A DNA stretch of 64,000 nt from Arthrobacter sp. zg-Y769. GTDB taxonomy: Bacteria > Actinomycetota > Actinomycetes > Actinomycetales > Micrococcaceae. The first letter of the stretch is position 1; every line of letters begins with the position of its first letter. The notes beneath the pieces are model-generated. The model saw nothing but the letters and a program-made list of their open reading frames with translations. It was not told where the DNA came from and searched no databases. Positions 24,244-34,217 of the stretch are shown piece after piece. The translations under genes were made by a program, and so were the position numbers. The DNA is taken from contig NZ_JAJJOE010000004.1 in the NCBI RefSeq assembly GCF_020907405.1, forward strand, positions 484,591 through 548,590, in the 5' to 3' direction.

Positions 24244-26058
24244 TTAGGGGACCATCCAGCCCAGAACAGACGTGGACTGCAGCCAGATCAGCACGGTGAT
24301 GAACGCCAGCAGGCCAAGGCTCCAGCCGATCAGCTTGCGCAGCAGCGTTGCTTCGGCCCCTTCCAGGCCAACGGCGGCCGAGGCGATGGCGAGGTTCTGC
24401 AGCGAGAGCATCTTGCCCATGACCCCGGCGGAGGAGTTAGCCGCGGCCATGAGCGTGGGCGACAGCCCGGTCTCATTGGCAGCGGCCACCTGGAGGGCGC
24501 CGAAGAGGGAGTTCGAGGACGTATCGGATCCGGTAAGGGCCACGCCGATCCAGCCCAGCAGCGGGGAGAGCACGGCGAAGAACCCGCCTGCGGACGCCAA
24601 GGCGACCCCCAGGGTGGTGGTCTGGCCGGACAGGTTCATCACGAAGGACAGGGCCAGCACGGCGCAGACCGTCAGGATGGTCCAGCGCAGCTGTTTCAGG
24701 GTTTCGCCGTAGACGCGCACCCCGCGGCCCGGCCCAATCCGGTACAGCAGCATGGTGATGATGCCGGAGAACAGCAGCAGGGTGCCGGTAGCCCTGATGT
24801 GGTCAAAACGCAGGGTCTGGGCGGCGACAGGTTCGCCGTTGTTCCCGACGACGTCCAGGCCGGGCCACCGGAAGGTGGTGCTGCCGATCGTGGTCAGCCA
24901 GGTCTTGACCACCGGGATCTGGGCAATGGAGAACACAACGATGATCACCAGATACGGGGCGATGGCCATCCACACATCGTGCCCCGGAGGCCTGCCGGTG
25001 TTTGAGGTGTTGTCTCCGGCTTGGTTCCCAGGCTCCCCTCCGCCTCCGGCGCCCACGGCAGTGGCTCCCCCGGAAACTCCTCCGGGTCCGGCCCCGGTTC
25101 CGGCTCCGGGTGCCCCGCTGCGCCCGGAACCGGTGAGGGTATCCGTTCCGGCAGCTTCATTTTCCGAAAGCGACACGGCTTCCCCTGCCTTCTCCGCCTC
25201 GCGGGTTTCCCCGGTCATGCCGATAATCTCGGCCGGCTGCCAGACCCGGAGCATCAACAGCACTGCCACTACCGTCACCACGGCGGCAACGACGTCGGTC
25301 AGTTCCACAATGAAGAAGTTCGAAGCGGCGAACTGCGCCAGCCCGAAGGCTGCTCCGGCCACCAGGGCAACCGGCCAGGTCTGCCGCAGCCCGCGCTTGC
25401 CGTCCACCAGGAAAACCAGGATCAGCGGAACCACCAGGGCAATAAAGGGGGTCTGCCGTCCGGTCATGGAGGACAGTTCCTGCAGCGGAATGCCCGTGAC
25501 GCCGTTCAGCGCGATAATCGGCGCGGCCATGGCGCCGAAGGCCACCGGCGCCGTATTGGCCAGCAGGGCGACCATGGCGGATTTCAGCGGCTTCATGCCT
25601 GCGGCCATCAGCATGGCGGCCGCGATGGCCACCGGCGCGCCGAAGCCGGCCAGGGATTCCAGCAGGGCACCGAAGCAGAAGGCAATGAGGATGGACAGGA
25701 TGCGCAGATCGTCCGAGATGGAGCGGATGGTGCGCCCCAGGACCTCGAACCAGGGGGTTGCCACGGTCAGCTTGTAGATCCACAGAGCGTTGATCAGGAT
25801 CCAGAGGATGGGGAAGATGGCATAAAAGGCACCAAGGCCCGTGGCCGAAAGGACCTGCCCCACCGGCATCTTCCAGCCCACTATGGCCAGGATGATGGAC
25901 AGCGCCAGGCTGATCAGGCCAGCCTGGTAGGCCTTCAGCCGGAACACGCCCAGCAGGACAAACAGAATGAGCAGCGGAAGCGCGGCCAGGATGGCGGACA
26001 GGGCCAGGGAACCGGCAATCGGGTCAAGGGGCTGTTGGAATGCAGCAGCAATCGTCAC
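24244..26058 (-). CDS. L-lactate/glycolate permease (LctP family)
   Basis: A 604-residue transporter with about 13 helices and family segments LLESLAGFGAPVAIAAAML and GVALTGSDTSSNSLFGALQV. It is longer than typical members (about 530-560) because of a roughly 75-residue insert, about residues 285-365, made almost only of Gly, Ala, Ser, Thr and Pro (GRSGAPGAGTGAGPGG and on) in what should be a cytoplasmic loop. The frame stays open through the insert. GTG start with AAAGGAG. Cotranscribed with the FAD-linked dehydrogenase. Confidence 0.88.
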   Translation of the reverse strand: MTIAAAFQQPLDPIAGSLALSAILAALPLLILFVLLGVFRLKAYQAGLISLALSIILAIVGWKMPVGQVLSATGLGAFYAIFPILWILINALWIYKLTVATPWFEVLGRTIRSISDDLRILSILIAFCFGALLESLAGFGAPVAIAAAMLMAAGMKPLKSAMVALLANTAPVAFGAMAAPIIALNGVTGIPLQELSSMTGRQTPFIALVVPLILVFLVDGKRGLRQTWPVALVAGAAFGLAQFAASNFFIVELTDVVAAVVTVVAVLLMLRVWQPAEIIGMTGETREAEKAGEAVSLSENEAAGTDTLTGSGRSGAPGAGTGAGPGGVSGGATAVGAGGGGEPGNQAGDNTSNTGRPPGHDVWMAIAPYLVIIVVFSIAQIPVVKTWLTTIGSTTFRWPGLDVVGNNGEPVAAQTLRFDHIRATGTLLLFSGIITMLLYRIGPGRGVRVYGETLKQLRWTILTVCAVLALSFVMNLSGQTTTLGVALASAGGFFAVLSPLLGWIGVALTGSDTSSNSLFGALQVAAANETGLSPTLMAAANSSAGVMGKMLSLQNLAIASAAVGLEGAEATLLRKLIGWSLGLLAFITVLIWLQSTSVLGWMVP

Positions 26059-26106
26059 AAAAACTCCTTTGTTTTTGTTTCCACATCCACGGTGATGATG
26101 CGTTCG

Positions 26107-26135
26107 ACCCTAGGCCCGCCCCTTGGCAGGGTCAA
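26107..26135 (-). promoter_or_regulatory. Promoter of the lactate permease operon
   Basis: Minus-strand TTGACC (26130-26135) and TAGGGT (26107-26112) with a 17-bp spacer, about 50 nt before the permease start. Forty-eight bases upstream lies TTAAACACAACAG (26184-26196, plus strand), the same 13-mer as in the alcohol dehydrogenase upstream region. Confidence 0.6.
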
Positions 26136-26193
26136 CGGTTCATGCCCATCCGGTTCAAACCGGCCCTGCCGAACCGAAGCTGCTTAAACACAA

Positions 26194-26244
26194 CAGCCGC
26201 CGCTGTTCCCGGCCCGGTGAGGGCCAGGAACCGCGGCGGCGGCT
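26194..26244 (-). terminator. Hairpin downstream of the DUF4383 gene
   Basis: AGCCGCCGCTGTTCC and GGAACCGCGGCGGCGGCT are complementary apart from small bulges; the arms enclose a GGCCC/GGGCC inner stem. On the minus strand the stem is followed by TGTTGTGTTTAAG. It ends the DUF4383 transcript before the permease promoter. Confidence 0.6.
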
Positions 26245-26285
26245 GGAAGTGTGTGCTGCGTCCTTAGCTGGACGCCGGCGGCTGC

Positions 26286-26750
26286 TTAGGCGCGGGTAGC
26301 CGTAGCATCCCGGCGGTCACGGGTCAGGGCCATGCCTGCACCGATCATGGCAACCGCGAGGAAGCCGTGCAGCCAGTTGTCAGCGGTGTTCAGCGGAACG
26401 AAGTTGGCAGCGGAATCGTGGCCGATGAACAGGCCGTAGACCAGCAGCAGTGCGTAGACCACGCCGCCGCCGATCAGGTAGTTGCGGGCACCGGAGACGG
26501 TGCGGGAGAACGCCAGGCCGGCAATACCGAACAGCAGGTGAACAATGTTGTGCAGCGCGGACACCTGGAAGATGCCCAGGAGCTTAGCTTCGGAGTGGTG
26601 GCCCGCGAAGGTCAGTTCACTGTAATTGGTGGTGGCGCCGGGGATGAACCCCAGGACGCCGACGAGCAGGAAAACGACGCCGAAGGCCAGCGCGGCCTTC
26701 TGGACGTTGGTGCGCCGGGTGGTCGCGGCTGTGTTGCCGTGGTTCGACAT
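26286..26750 (-). CDS. DUF4383 domain membrane protein
   Basis: A 154-residue protein with four hydrophobic helices and the family core LGIFQVSALHNIVHLLFGIAG, the first helix ALAFGVVFLLVGVLGFIPG and the last HGFLAVAMIGAGMAL. DUF4383 proteins are common in actinobacteria and have no assigned function. The upstream region (to 26878) is AT-rich; on the minus strand GTTT and GGTAT occur 15 bp apart, which resembles a general-stress sigma promoter, but this is weak evidence. Confidence 0.8.
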   Translation of the reverse strand: MSNHGNTAATTRRTNVQKAALAFGVVFLLVGVLGFIPGATTNYSELTFAGHHSEAKLLGIFQVSALHNIVHLLFGIAGLAFSRTVSGARNYLIGGGVVYALLLVYGLFIGHDSAANFVPLNTADNWLHGFLAVAMIGAGMALTRDRRDATATRA

Positions 26751-26878
26751 TGCCAGTACCTATCTTTAGTTCCCAACCCCTCGGAAAATACCGAAGGGAC
26801 TTCTTGGAAACATAATAAGCATACTTACATTCGAAGTTCTAATTGCGGGTTTGCTCCCAATACTAAAAACCGCAAAGC

Positions 26879-28633
26879 CTATTGGCGGGGATCCGGGTTC
26901 CGCGGCTGCTCGCTGCCCATATCCGCGGCACCGAAAAGCTTTTCCGCCGGTGAATCCGTGTCGCTGTTCGCGCGGGCCATCAGCTCCGGATGATGGAGGT
27001 CCAGTGCCGGACGCTCCGAACGGATCTTCGGCAGCGAGGTGAAGTTGTGCCGCGGCGGCGGGCAGGAAGTCGCCCATTCCAGGGATCCGCCGAAGCCCCA
27101 GGGATCGTCTACCTCAACCTTCTTGCCGTGCCGCCAGGTGGCGTAGACATTCCAGACGAAGGGGATCATGGACAGCGCCAGAATTGCCGACCCGATGGTA
27201 GAGAGCTGGTTCATCCCGGTGAAATTGTCCTCCACCAGGTAGTCGGCATAGCGCCGGGGCATACCCAGCACACCGAGCCAGTGCTGGATCAGGAACGTGG
27301 TGTGGAAACCCAGGAAAAGCAGCCAGAAGTGAATCTTGCCAAGACGTTCGTTCAGCATCTTTCCGGTGAATTTTGGCCACCAGAAATAAAAGCCCGCAAA
27401 CATCGCGAATACCACGGTCCCGAACACCACATAGTGGAAGTGCGCCACCACGAAGTACGTGTCCGAAACGTGGAAGTCCAGCGGCGGAGAGGACAGGATG
27501 ATCCCGGTCAGTCCGCCGAAGAGGAACGTGATCAGGAAGCCGATGCTCCAGAGCATGGGGGTTTCGAACGTAATGGACCCCCGCCACAGGGTGCCGATCC
27601 AGTTGAAGAACTTCACCCCGGTGGGCACTGCGATCAGCATGGTCATGAAGGAGAAGAACGGCAGCATGACCGCACCCGTCACGTACATGTGGTGCGCCCA
27701 AACCGTCACCGACAGAGCGGCAATGGCGATGGTGGCGAATACCAGGCCCTTGTAGCCAAAGATGGACTTTCGGCTGAAGACGGGGAAGATTTCGGACACG
27801 ATGCCGAAGAACGGCAGCGCGATGATGTAGACCTCGGGATGGCCGAAGAACCAGAACAGGTGCTGCCACAGGATGGATCCGCCGCGTTCGGGGTTGTAGA
27901 TGTCCGCACCGAAGCGCCGGTCCGCACCGAGGGCGAACAGTGCTGCGGCCAGGGGCGGGAACGCCATCAGGACCAGAATCGCCGTCACCAGGGTGTTCCA
28001 GGTGAAGATCGGCATCCGCCACATGGTCATGCCCGGAGCGCGCAGGCAGATGATGGTGGTAATGAAGTTGACCGAACCCAGGATGGTGCCGAAGCCGGAT
28101 AACGCCAGTCCGAAGACCCACAGGTCACCGCCGAGGCCGGGGCTGAACGCAACGTTGGACAGCGGGGTGTAGGCGGTCCAGCCAAAGGACGCGGTGCCCT
28201 GCGGGGTGATGAACCCGGACAGTGCAATCAGCGAGCCGAACAGGAAGAACCAGAACGCGAGGGCGTTCAGGCGCGGGAACGCGACGTCGGGCGCCCCGAT
28301 CTGCAGCGGCATGATCACATTCGCGAAGCCGGCGAAGAGCGGAGTGGCGAACATCAGCAGCATGGCTGTGCCGTGCATGGTGAAGAGCTGGTTGTACTGC
28401 TCCCGTGTCTGAAGGATCTGCATTCCCGGCTCAAACAGTTCGGCACGGATCAGCAGTGCCATCACGCCCGCCAGCGAGAAAAAGACAAAGGACGCGATCA
28501 GGTACATATACCCGATGGTCTTGTGGTCGGTGGAGGTGAGCCAGCTGACGACGATCCGCCCTCTGGACACCGGAACCACCCGGGGTGCTACAAACGTTCC
28601 GTCCGGTTCCGCGGTGTATTTCACTGTCGACAT
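26879..28633 (-). CDS. ctaD: Cytochrome c oxidase subunit I (aa3 type)
   Basis: A 584-residue haem-copper oxidase subunit with 12 helices. Visible motifs: low-spin haem ligand region [10 protein letters not shown], the copper-B/Tyr cross-link motif FGHPEVYII, the pair VWAHHMYV and the C-terminal [10 protein letters not shown] that holds the two haem ligands. The start is the ATG at 28633 ([14 protein letters not shown], then [13 protein letters not shown]); the frame is open far upstream but reads into unrelated DNA. It transfers electrons from cytochrome c to oxygen and pumps protons. No ctaC or ctaE is adjacent, so it may be a second copy of subunit I. Confidence 0.92.
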   Translation of the reverse strand: MSTVKYTAEPDGTFVAPRVVPVSRGRIVVSWLTSTDHKTIGYMYLIASFVFFSLAGVMALLIRAELFEPGMQILQTREQYNQLFTMHGTAMLLMFATPLFAGFANVIMPLQIGAPDVAFPRLNALAFWFFLFGSLIALSGFITPQGTASFGWTAYTPLSNVAFSPGLGGDLWVFGLALSGFGTILGSVNFITTIICLRAPGMTMWRMPIFTWNTLVTAILVLMAFPPLAAALFALGADRRFGADIYNPERGGSILWQHLFWFFGHPEVYIIALPFFGIVSEIFPVFSRKSIFGYKGLVFATIAIAALSVTVWAHHMYVTGAVMLPFFSFMTMLIAVPTGVKFFNWIGTLWRGSITFETPMLWSIGFLITFLFGGLTGIILSSPPLDFHVSDTYFVVAHFHYVVFGTVVFAMFAGFYFWWPKFTGKMLNERLGKIHFWLLFLGFHTTFLIQHWLGVLGMPRRYADYLVEDNFTGMNQLSTIGSAILALSMIPFVWNVYATWRHGKKVEVDDPWGFGGSLEWATSCPPPRHNFTSLPKIRSERPALDLHHPELMARANSDTDSPAEKLFGAADMGSEQPRNPDPRQ

Positions 28634-28832
28634 GGAACTATCCCGATCCGCCGAAGGGTACTGCCCTGCCAGGAACACGAGACTGTGCTTGGTATCGTAT
28701 GGCGGCGGCGGACGGCCCGCCAGCCCCCCGCGGCAATCCAGAGGCAGGGGCGTGCGCGTTGCCTCCGAATGGCGCCGACCACCAATCCCGGAACCGGTGC
28801 CGCGAAGAGGCGGGGCAGGGCACAATCGATAG

Positions 28833-29603
28833 ATGGACAAGCAGACCCCTTCGCCCGAAGCGCCCCGGACCGCAGTGATTACCGGGGCCGGCTCGGGGAT
28901 TGGCCGTGCCACGGCCCGTGCCTTTCTGGCTGCCGGCTTCCGGGTGGTCCTGGCAGGCCGCCGTGAGGCGGAACTGCGGGAAACCGCTGACGGTTCGGAA
29001 GCGGCGCTCGTGGTGCCCACCGATGTCACCCTGCCCGACGACGTCGAGCGGCTTTTCGCTGCCGCCGTCGGTACGTTCGGGCGCGTGGATGTTTTATTCA
29101 ACAATGCCGGGACGTTCGGCCCCACCGGCAGCATTGACGAACTGACCGTGGAGGACTGGAACCGCACCCTGGCGGTCAACGTCACCGGCACCATGCTGTG
29201 TTCCGCCGCCGCCGTAAGGCATATGAAGGCCCAGTCTCCGCAGGGCGGCCGGATCATCAACAACGGCTCCATCTCGGCGCATACACCGCGTCCGCTTTCC
29301 GCAGCGTATACGGCCACCAAACATGCCGTGACCGGCCTGACCAAGGCAATCGACCTGGACGGGCGCCCCTTCGGCATCACCTGCGGCCAGATCGACATCG
29401 GCAACGCCGCCACCGACCTGCTCACGGGAATCGGCGGCGGCCAGGGCGCGCTGCAGGCCGACGGCACCCGGGCCGTGGAACCCTCATTCCCCGCGGCAGA
29501 AGCTGCGGCTGCCGTGCTGTTTATGGCCTCCGCTCCGGCGTCCGCGAATGTCCGTTCCCTCGTGGTCACCGCCGCCGGCATGCCCTTCGGCGGCCGCGGC
29601 TAG
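28833..29603 (+). CDS. Short-chain dehydrogenase/reductase
   Basis: A 256-residue classical SDR. Cofactor motif [17 protein letters not shown] (TGxxxGxG), NNAGTFG, the catalytic Ser in [12 protein letters not shown] and the YxxxK pair in [17 protein letters not shown]. After that comes the usual [11 protein letters not shown] stretch. NADPH preference is suggested by the basic GRREAEL after strand 2. Its start codon has no clear ribosome site, with TCGATAG directly before the ATG, so it may be leaderless. Divergent from ctaD; substrate unknown. Confidence 0.88.
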   Translation: MDKQTPSPEAPRTAVITGAGSGIGRATARAFLAAGFRVVLAGRREAELRETADGSEAALVVPTDVTLPDDVERLFAAAVGTFGRVDVLFNNAGTFGPTGSIDELTVEDWNRTLAVNVTGTMLCSAAAVRHMKAQSPQGGRIINNGSISAHTPRPLSAAYTATKHAVTGLTKAIDLDGRPFGITCGQIDIGNAATDLLTGIGGGQGALQADGTRAVEPSFPAAEAAAAVLFMASAPASANVRSLVVTAAGMPFGGRG

Positions 29604-29665
29604 GGTTGTTTCCTCCCGGGAGCCTTTGCGGCGCGCACGGCGGTTCAGCACTTATGCTGATGGTC

Positions 29666-30313
29666 ATGGGGAAACAGAACACCGGGCCCGGGTATTGGCG
29701 GGCGGCACAGGACAAGCTTGAACTCTTTGAGCGGAACCCGAGCGAACCGGCGCCGCCGTTCCGGCTAAGCGGCGGGTGGGTGGCACTGTGGGTTTTCCTG
29801 CTGCTGTTCGGCGGACTGATGGCATACCTGGGGATCGACTCCCTGCAGACCGGAAGGCCCACGAGGCGGGGCGAAAGCGTGTCGAGCTCATGGATCTTCG
29901 TCATCCTCGGGCTCTTCCTTATGTCCGTGCCTATCTGGCACTACCCGCAGATCCGCAAGGACTGGGGGCGGCAGTATCCCAGAATGACCGTCACTGGCTC
30001 GGGCGTGAACTTTCATGTGATGGTGACGCCGCTTTCCCTTGCCTGGGAAGACGTCCGCGGGTTTCGGGTGGAGCGCACCGGCCGCAGGGACAAGCTGGTC
30101 GCGGACCTCAACTCACCGCACCCCAACCCGGAGAAGAAGGGTCCCGCCCAGGTCACCTCCTTCACCGACATCTCGTGCATCGAACCGCACAGCACTGCCT
30201 ACGTCCTGAACTATCTGCGCACCGGGGTAGCCGCCCGCGCAGCGGTTGGATCGCTCCGCTCCGAAGCGGAAATCAACGCAATCATGGCCAGCGCAGCCCC
30301 GGCAAAGCGCTAG
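29666..30313 (+). CDS. Hypothetical two-helix membrane protein
   Basis: A 215-residue protein read from the third of three in-frame ATGs (29654, 29660, 29666); none has a good ribosome site. After a 28-residue polar start come two membrane helices (WVALWVFLLLFGGLMAYLG and SSWIFVILGLFLMSVPIW), then a soluble PH-like tail with WEDVRGFRVERTG and VTSFTDISCIEP. The tail resembles membrane-anchored PH-fold proteins, but the match is loose. The frame is well separated from the SDR gene upstream. Confidence 0.55.
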   Translation: MGKQNTGPGYWRAAQDKLELFERNPSEPAPPFRLSGGWVALWVFLLLFGGLMAYLGIDSLQTGRPTRRGESVSSSWIFVILGLFLMSVPIWHYPQIRKDWGRQYPRMTVTGSGVNFHVMVTPLSLAWEDVRGFRVERTGRRDKLVADLNSPHPNPEKKGPAQVTSFTDISCIEPHSTAYVLNYLRTGVAARAAVGSLRSEAEINAIMASAAPAKR

Positions 30314-30323
30314 GCAACCGTTC

Positions 30324-30746
30324 CTAGCCCTCCCGGGCGTTCCGGGTCTGTTTCTCACTGGCCTTCTGCAGTGCCTCCACCAGCTCGTCCTTGGTCATCT
30401 TGGAGCGGCCGGAGATCTCCAGTCGGGACGCGAGTTCATACAAGTGGTCCTTGGACGCGTTCGCGTCCACTCCCCCGGCGGTGTCCCCGGACGAGTTGCG
30501 GCCTCCGGCTGCCCGGGCGTCGGAGGGACCCTTCTGCTCCTTTTCCTCCCAGTGGTCACCCACTTTTTCGTGGGTGTGCTTGAGGGAGGCATATGCCGTC
30601 CGGGCGGCCCGCTCGCCGTCGCCGTACTCCTCCACCGCGGAATCGTAGGTCTTGGCGAAGGTGTCCTGGGCCTTGGAATCCGAGCGCTGCAGGGTCGAAG
30701 GCAGTTCGCTCGCTACAGCGTGGTCGTTTCCGCCGGTCTTAGGCAT
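30324..30746 (-). CDS. ChaB-family protein with Rho-N/SAP-like C-terminus
   Basis: A 140-residue soluble protein. Residues 10-70 form a ChaB domain (SELPSTLQRSDSKAQDTFAK, AVEEYGDGERAARTAYASLK). After a Gly/Ser linker, residues 100-132 (HLYELASRLEISGRSKMTKD) match the small helical Rho-N/SAP fold that binds nucleic acid, ending with ELVEALQKA. ChaB proteins are widespread and poorly understood; the added domain hints at RNA or DNA binding. It overlaps the preceding small gene by 8 bp. Confidence 0.75.
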   Translation of the reverse strand: MPKTGGNDHAVASELPSTLQRSDSKAQDTFAKTYDSAVEEYGDGERAARTAYASLKHTHEKVGDHWEEKEQKGPSDARAAGGRNSSGDTAGGVDANASKDHLYELASRLEISGRSKMTKDELVEALQKASEKQTRNAREG

Positions 30747-30954
30747 TCTCGTCCCTGTCCCTAGTGCCGGTTTCGACTCCGTTCGGGTCCATTGCCTCCA
30801 GCACCTCGTCCGGATCGGTGTCGTCCGGCAGTGGTTCGGGCTGGCGCCATTCCGAGAGATGGCCCGGGCGCGTGGTCTTGGTCAGGTCCTCAGTCTCGAG
30901 CTTCAGCTCCTCATCGAGGCGGCGCCCGTGGGTGCTGTTTCCGCGTTCAGCCAT
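30739..30954 (-). CDS. Hypothetical 71-residue acidic protein
   Basis: Read from the ATG at 30954 (MAERGNSTHGRR), with GAAGGAA upstream; an earlier frame start at 30981 is less likely. Highly charged, with no hydrophobic core (LPDDTDPDEVLEAMDPNG), so probably disordered. It overlaps the ChaB gene start and is therefore likely cotranslated with it. No family recognised. Confidence 0.6.
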   Translation of the reverse strand: MAERGNSTHGRRLDEELKLETEDLTKTTRPGHLSEWRQPEPLPDDTDPDEVLEAMDPNGVETGTRDRDENA

Positions 30955-31027
30955 GATGCGTTCCTTCCGGTCCGTCGGCAATAAGCGTCCTTACGGTCTA
31001 CCACCCTTCCCAGCGGTCCCTCAACCC

Positions 31028-31076
31028 AAAACTCCCCCGCCGCTCCCGGCAGTGCACGGGAGGGGCGGAGGAGTTT
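31028..31076. terminator. Terminator after the alanine symporter gene
   Basis: A 20-bp imperfect stem (31028-31048 with 31057-31076) begins with AAAACTCC and ends with GGAGTTT around an 8-base loop. On the minus strand the stem ends in GGAGTTTTGGGTT, giving a short U-run past the symporter stop. Confidence 0.75.
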
Positions 31077-31110
31077 CTGCAGGACCGGGGCCGGCTACCC
31101 CAGGTGCGGT

Positions 31111-32685
31111 TTAGGCGGTGGCGGCGGCGTCCTTGATGTCGTCCTCGTCAATGCCGAGCATTTCCAGCTTTCCGCTCTTGCGGTCCGCCAGGTACTCCTT
31201 CATTTCCTTCTTGATCACGGGCAGCAGCAGGTAAACGCCGAGCAGGTTCACGAACGCGCAGACAAAGAGGGCGGCGTCGGCGAAGCTGATGACCTGGCTG
31301 AAGGACAGGACACAGCCGGCCACGGTGAAGAGCAGGAAGATCACCTTGTAGGCGATTTCCCGGCGACGGCCGCGGCCGAAGAGGTATTCCCAGGACTTCA
31401 GGCCGTAGTAGGACCAGGTGATCAGGGTGGAGTAGGCGAAGAGCGCCACGGCAATGGAGAGCACGATCGGGAACCACGGCAGGACGGTGGCGAAGGCATC
31501 GGAGGTGAGGATTACGCCGTCGGGCGCGGCGCCGCCGCCCTGGACCTGGTCAATGCCTGCCTGCAGGCTGGGGGTGGACGCCATGATGATGGCCAGGGCG
31601 GTCATGGTGCAGATCAGCACCGTGTCCACGAGCGGTTCGAACAGCGCCACGAAGCCTTCGCTGACGGGCCGGCGGGTCTTGACCGCCGAGTGCGCGATGG
31701 CTGCGGAGCCGACGCCCGCCTCGTTCGAGAAGGACGCCCGCTGGAAGCCGACGATCATCACGCCGATGATGCCGCCCGCGAAGCCCTCGGGACGGAAGGC
31801 GCCCTCGATGATTGCGCCGAAGGCTGCCGGGACGTTCTCGAAGTTGACGATGATGACGAACAGGCAGGCCACGATGTAGATGCCGGCCATGGCAGGCACC
31901 AGCTTGGACGTGGTTGCACCGATCGACTTGATGCCGCCCAGAATCACCACGGCCACCAGGACAGCCAGGACCAGGCCGAAGATCAGGGCTGCACCCGCGC
32001 TGCCGAGGAGGCCGTCTTCGCCGCCGGTGACGTTCTGAATCTGCGCGAAGGTCTGGTTGGCCTGGAACATGTTTCCGCCGGCCACGCCGAAGATCAGGAT
32101 GGCGACGGCGAAGATTCCGGTGAGGATTTTCGCCGGCCACCGGCCGAAGCGGGCAAAAGCCACCGGCAGGTACTTGAACGGACCGCCGCTGATGGAACCG
32201 TCTTCATGGACCTCGCGGTACTTCACGCCGAGCGTGCACTCCGCGAACTTCGAGGCCATGCCCAGCAGCCCGGCCAGGATCATCCAGAAGGTCGCACCGG
32301 GGCCGCCGAGCGCCATGGCCGCGCCGACACCGGCAATGTTGCCCAGGCCGACGGTGCCGGAAAGGGCGGAGGTGAGGGCCTGGAAGTGCGGCACCTCGCC
32401 CGGATCATCCTTGGAGGAGAATTTGCCGCGGACCACCTGGATGGCCACCTTCAGTCCGCGGAACTGGATGAAGCCGAAGTAGAAGGTAAAGACGATGCCG
32501 GCGATGATCAGCCAGGCGACGACGGCGGGGAAGCTGAAGTCGCCGATGGTGATCGGGAAGAACACAATCCCGGAGAACACAGCAGTAATCGGTTCGAAAA
32601 ATGAGTTGACGGCGGCGTCTATGGTGCCGAGCAGCCCACCGTCCTCCGATGCCGGTGCCATGGAAACTGCCCGTGCTGCGTTCAT
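31111..32685 (-). CDS. Alanine/glycine:cation symporter (AGCS family)
   Basis: A 524-residue transporter read from the ATG at 32685, with AGGGG upstream; a TTG seven codons earlier is possible. About 11 helices. AGCS motifs are visible: LSGTVGLGNIAGVGAAMALGG, GPGATFWMILAGLLGMASKF and FSNEAGVGSAAIAHSA. It takes up alanine or glycine with sodium or protons. It follows the gcv-glyA-sdaA operon on the same strand, separated by an 85-nt region with its own palindrome, and so probably has its own promoter. Confidence 0.9.
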   Translation of the reverse strand: MNAARAVSMAPASEDGGLLGTIDAAVNSFFEPITAVFSGIVFFPITIGDFSFPAVVAWLIIAGIVFTFYFGFIQFRGLKVAIQVVRGKFSSKDDPGEVPHFQALTSALSGTVGLGNIAGVGAAMALGGPGATFWMILAGLLGMASKFAECTLGVKYREVHEDGSISGGPFKYLPVAFARFGRWPAKILTGIFAVAILIFGVAGGNMFQANQTFAQIQNVTGGEDGLLGSAGAALIFGLVLAVLVAVVILGGIKSIGATTSKLVPAMAGIYIVACLFVIIVNFENVPAAFGAIIEGAFRPEGFAGGIIGVMIVGFQRASFSNEAGVGSAAIAHSAVKTRRPVSEGFVALFEPLVDTVLICTMTALAIIMASTPSLQAGIDQVQGGGAAPDGVILTSDAFATVLPWFPIVLSIAVALFAYSTLITWSYYGLKSWEYLFGRGRRREIAYKVIFLLFTVAGCVLSFSQVISFADAALFVCAFVNLLGVYLLLPVIKKEMKEYLADRKSGKLEMLGIDEDDIKDAAATA

Positions 32686-32716
32686 TGGTTCGAACCCCTG
32701 TTTCAAGTAAGCGTGC

Positions 32717-32730
32717 TGTCGAATGCGACA
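32717..32730. promoter_or_regulatory. Inverted repeat upstream of the alanine symporter gene
   Basis: TGTCGAATGCGACA is a perfect 5-4-5 dyad 32 nt before the start codon. It is of the size used by GntR or MarR dimers. No regulator gene adjoins it. Confidence 0.45.
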
Positions 32731-32791
32731 ACATAGCCTCGCTTAACCCAGTGGTATTGCACAAATCACACTCTGTACGTGAGACGGACCG

Positions 32792-34207
32792 TCAGCACTC
32801 CACCACATTGACGGCCAGGCCGCCGAGCGCGGTTTCCTTGTATTTGGAGCTCATATCCCGGCCGGTTTCCCGCATCGTCACAATCACTTCATCCAGCGAG
32901 ACGCGATGCTCGCCGTCGCCCCAGAGCGCCATTTTGGCGGCGTTCACGGCCTTCGCAGCACCGATGGCATTGCGCTCGATGCAGGGCACCTGCACCAGCC
33001 CGCCGATCGGATCGCAGGTCAGGCCCAGGTTGTGCTCCATGGCGATCTCGGCGGCGTTTTCCACCTGTTCCGGGGTACCGCCCAGGATCTCGGCCAGACC
33101 GGCGGCGGCCATGGACGACGCCGATCCCACCTCGCCCTGGCAGCCCACCTCCGCGCCGGAAATGGAGGCCTGCTCCTTGTAGAGCACCCCCACTGCGGCG
33201 GCGGCGAGCAGGAAGCGGACCACGACGTCGTCGCGCTGCTCGGGCGTGGCGTTCTCCATGCCCGGCCCGTAGTGGGTGGCGTAGAACATCACGGCGGGAA
33301 TGATTCCTGCGGCACCGTTGGTGGGCGCGGTGACCACCCGTCCGCCGGACGCGTTTTCCTCGTTGACGGCCAGCGCCACCAGGTTGACCCATTCCTGCCA
33401 GAACTTCGGGTCCCGGTCCGGATCCTCGGCACGCAGCCGGGTGTGCCAGGCCGGAGCCCGACGCCGGACCTTCAGCCCGCCGGGCAGCAGGCCGGTGCGG
33501 CGGATGGCGGAGTTCTTGCACTCCTCCATCACGTTGCGGATATGCAGCAGGCCGGAGCGGATGTCCGCCTCGGGCCGGGACACCAGCTCGTTGGCCAGCA
33601 TCACCTCGCTGATGCTCAGTCCGCTGCCGGTGCAGTGCTGCAGCAGCTCGACGGCAGTCCGGAAGGGGTACGGCAGGTCAGACTTGCTGGCCTCCAGTTC
33701 CAGTGCATCCGCCCGCTCTTCACCCTCGCGGACAATGAAGCCGCCGCCCACGGAAAAGAACGTGGCTTCGTGGACTGCGGAGCCGTCGGCGGCCAGGGCC
33801 GCGAACTTCATGCCGTTGGTGTGCCGCGGCAGCACGGTGAGCGGGTGCAGCACAATGTCCGCTTCGCCGTATTCCAGCGGGCAGGCCACGGCGCCGGGAA
33901 CCTGCGCGCAGAGCTGCAGTTTCCGGGTCGCCTCGATATCGGCCAGCCGCTGCTCCACCTGTTCGGGCAGGATCAGTTCCGGGGCGAACCCTTCCAAGCC
34001 CAGCAGCACCGCGGTCATGGTGCCGTGGCCGCGGCCGGTTGCCGCGAGCGAACCGTACAGGTCCACGCGGAGGCCGGCGACGGCGGCCAGGCTGCCGGCG
34101 TCGACCAGCTCCTCCGCGAACACGGCAGCGGCGCGCATCGGGCCCACCGTGTGGGAGCTCGATGGGCCGATGCCCACGGTAAACAGGTCAAAAACGCCGA
34201 CAGCCAA
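32792..34207 (-). CDS. sdaA: L-serine ammonia-lyase, single-chain iron-sulfur type
   Basis: About 471 residues read from the TTG at 34207 ([20 protein letters not shown]), ten bases after the glyA stop with AGGA upstream; the longer open frame upstream overlaps glyA. It has the fused beta-then-alpha layout: N-terminal [11 protein letters not shown] and C-terminal [19 protein letters not shown] and [19 protein letters not shown], which bring the cluster cysteines. It converts serine to pyruvate and ammonia. Last in the gcvPTH-glyA operon, it completes the path glycine to serine to pyruvate. Confidence 0.9.
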   Translation of the reverse strand: MAVGVFDLFTVGIGPSSSHTVGPMRAAAVFAEELVDAGSLAAVAGLRVDLYGSLAATGRGHGTMTAVLLGLEGFAPELILPEQVEQRLADIEATRKLQLCAQVPGAVACPLEYGEADIVLHPLTVLPRHTNGMKFAALAADGSAVHEATFFSVGGGFIVREGEERADALELEASKSDLPYPFRTAVELLQHCTGSGLSISEVMLANELVSRPEADIRSGLLHIRNVMEECKNSAIRRTGLLPGGLKVRRRAPAWHTRLRAEDPDRDPKFWQEWVNLVALAVNEENASGGRVVTAPTNGAAGIIPAVMFYATHYGPGMENATPEQRDDVVVRFLLAAAAVGVLYKEQASISGAEVGCQGEVGSASSMAAAGLAEILGGTPEQVENAAEIAMEHNLGLTCDPIGGLVQVPCIERNAIGAAKAVNAAKMALWGDGEHRVSLDEVIVTMRETGRDMSSKYKETALGGLAVNVVEC

Positions 34208-34217
34208 GGGGTATTTC

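Noticed and set aside
26879..29581. A 900-codon frame that includes ctaD plus about 316 further N-terminal residues
   Set aside because: Cytochrome oxidase subunit I begins at 28633; the upstream part is an antisense shadow of the SDR gene, with its composition and no family match.
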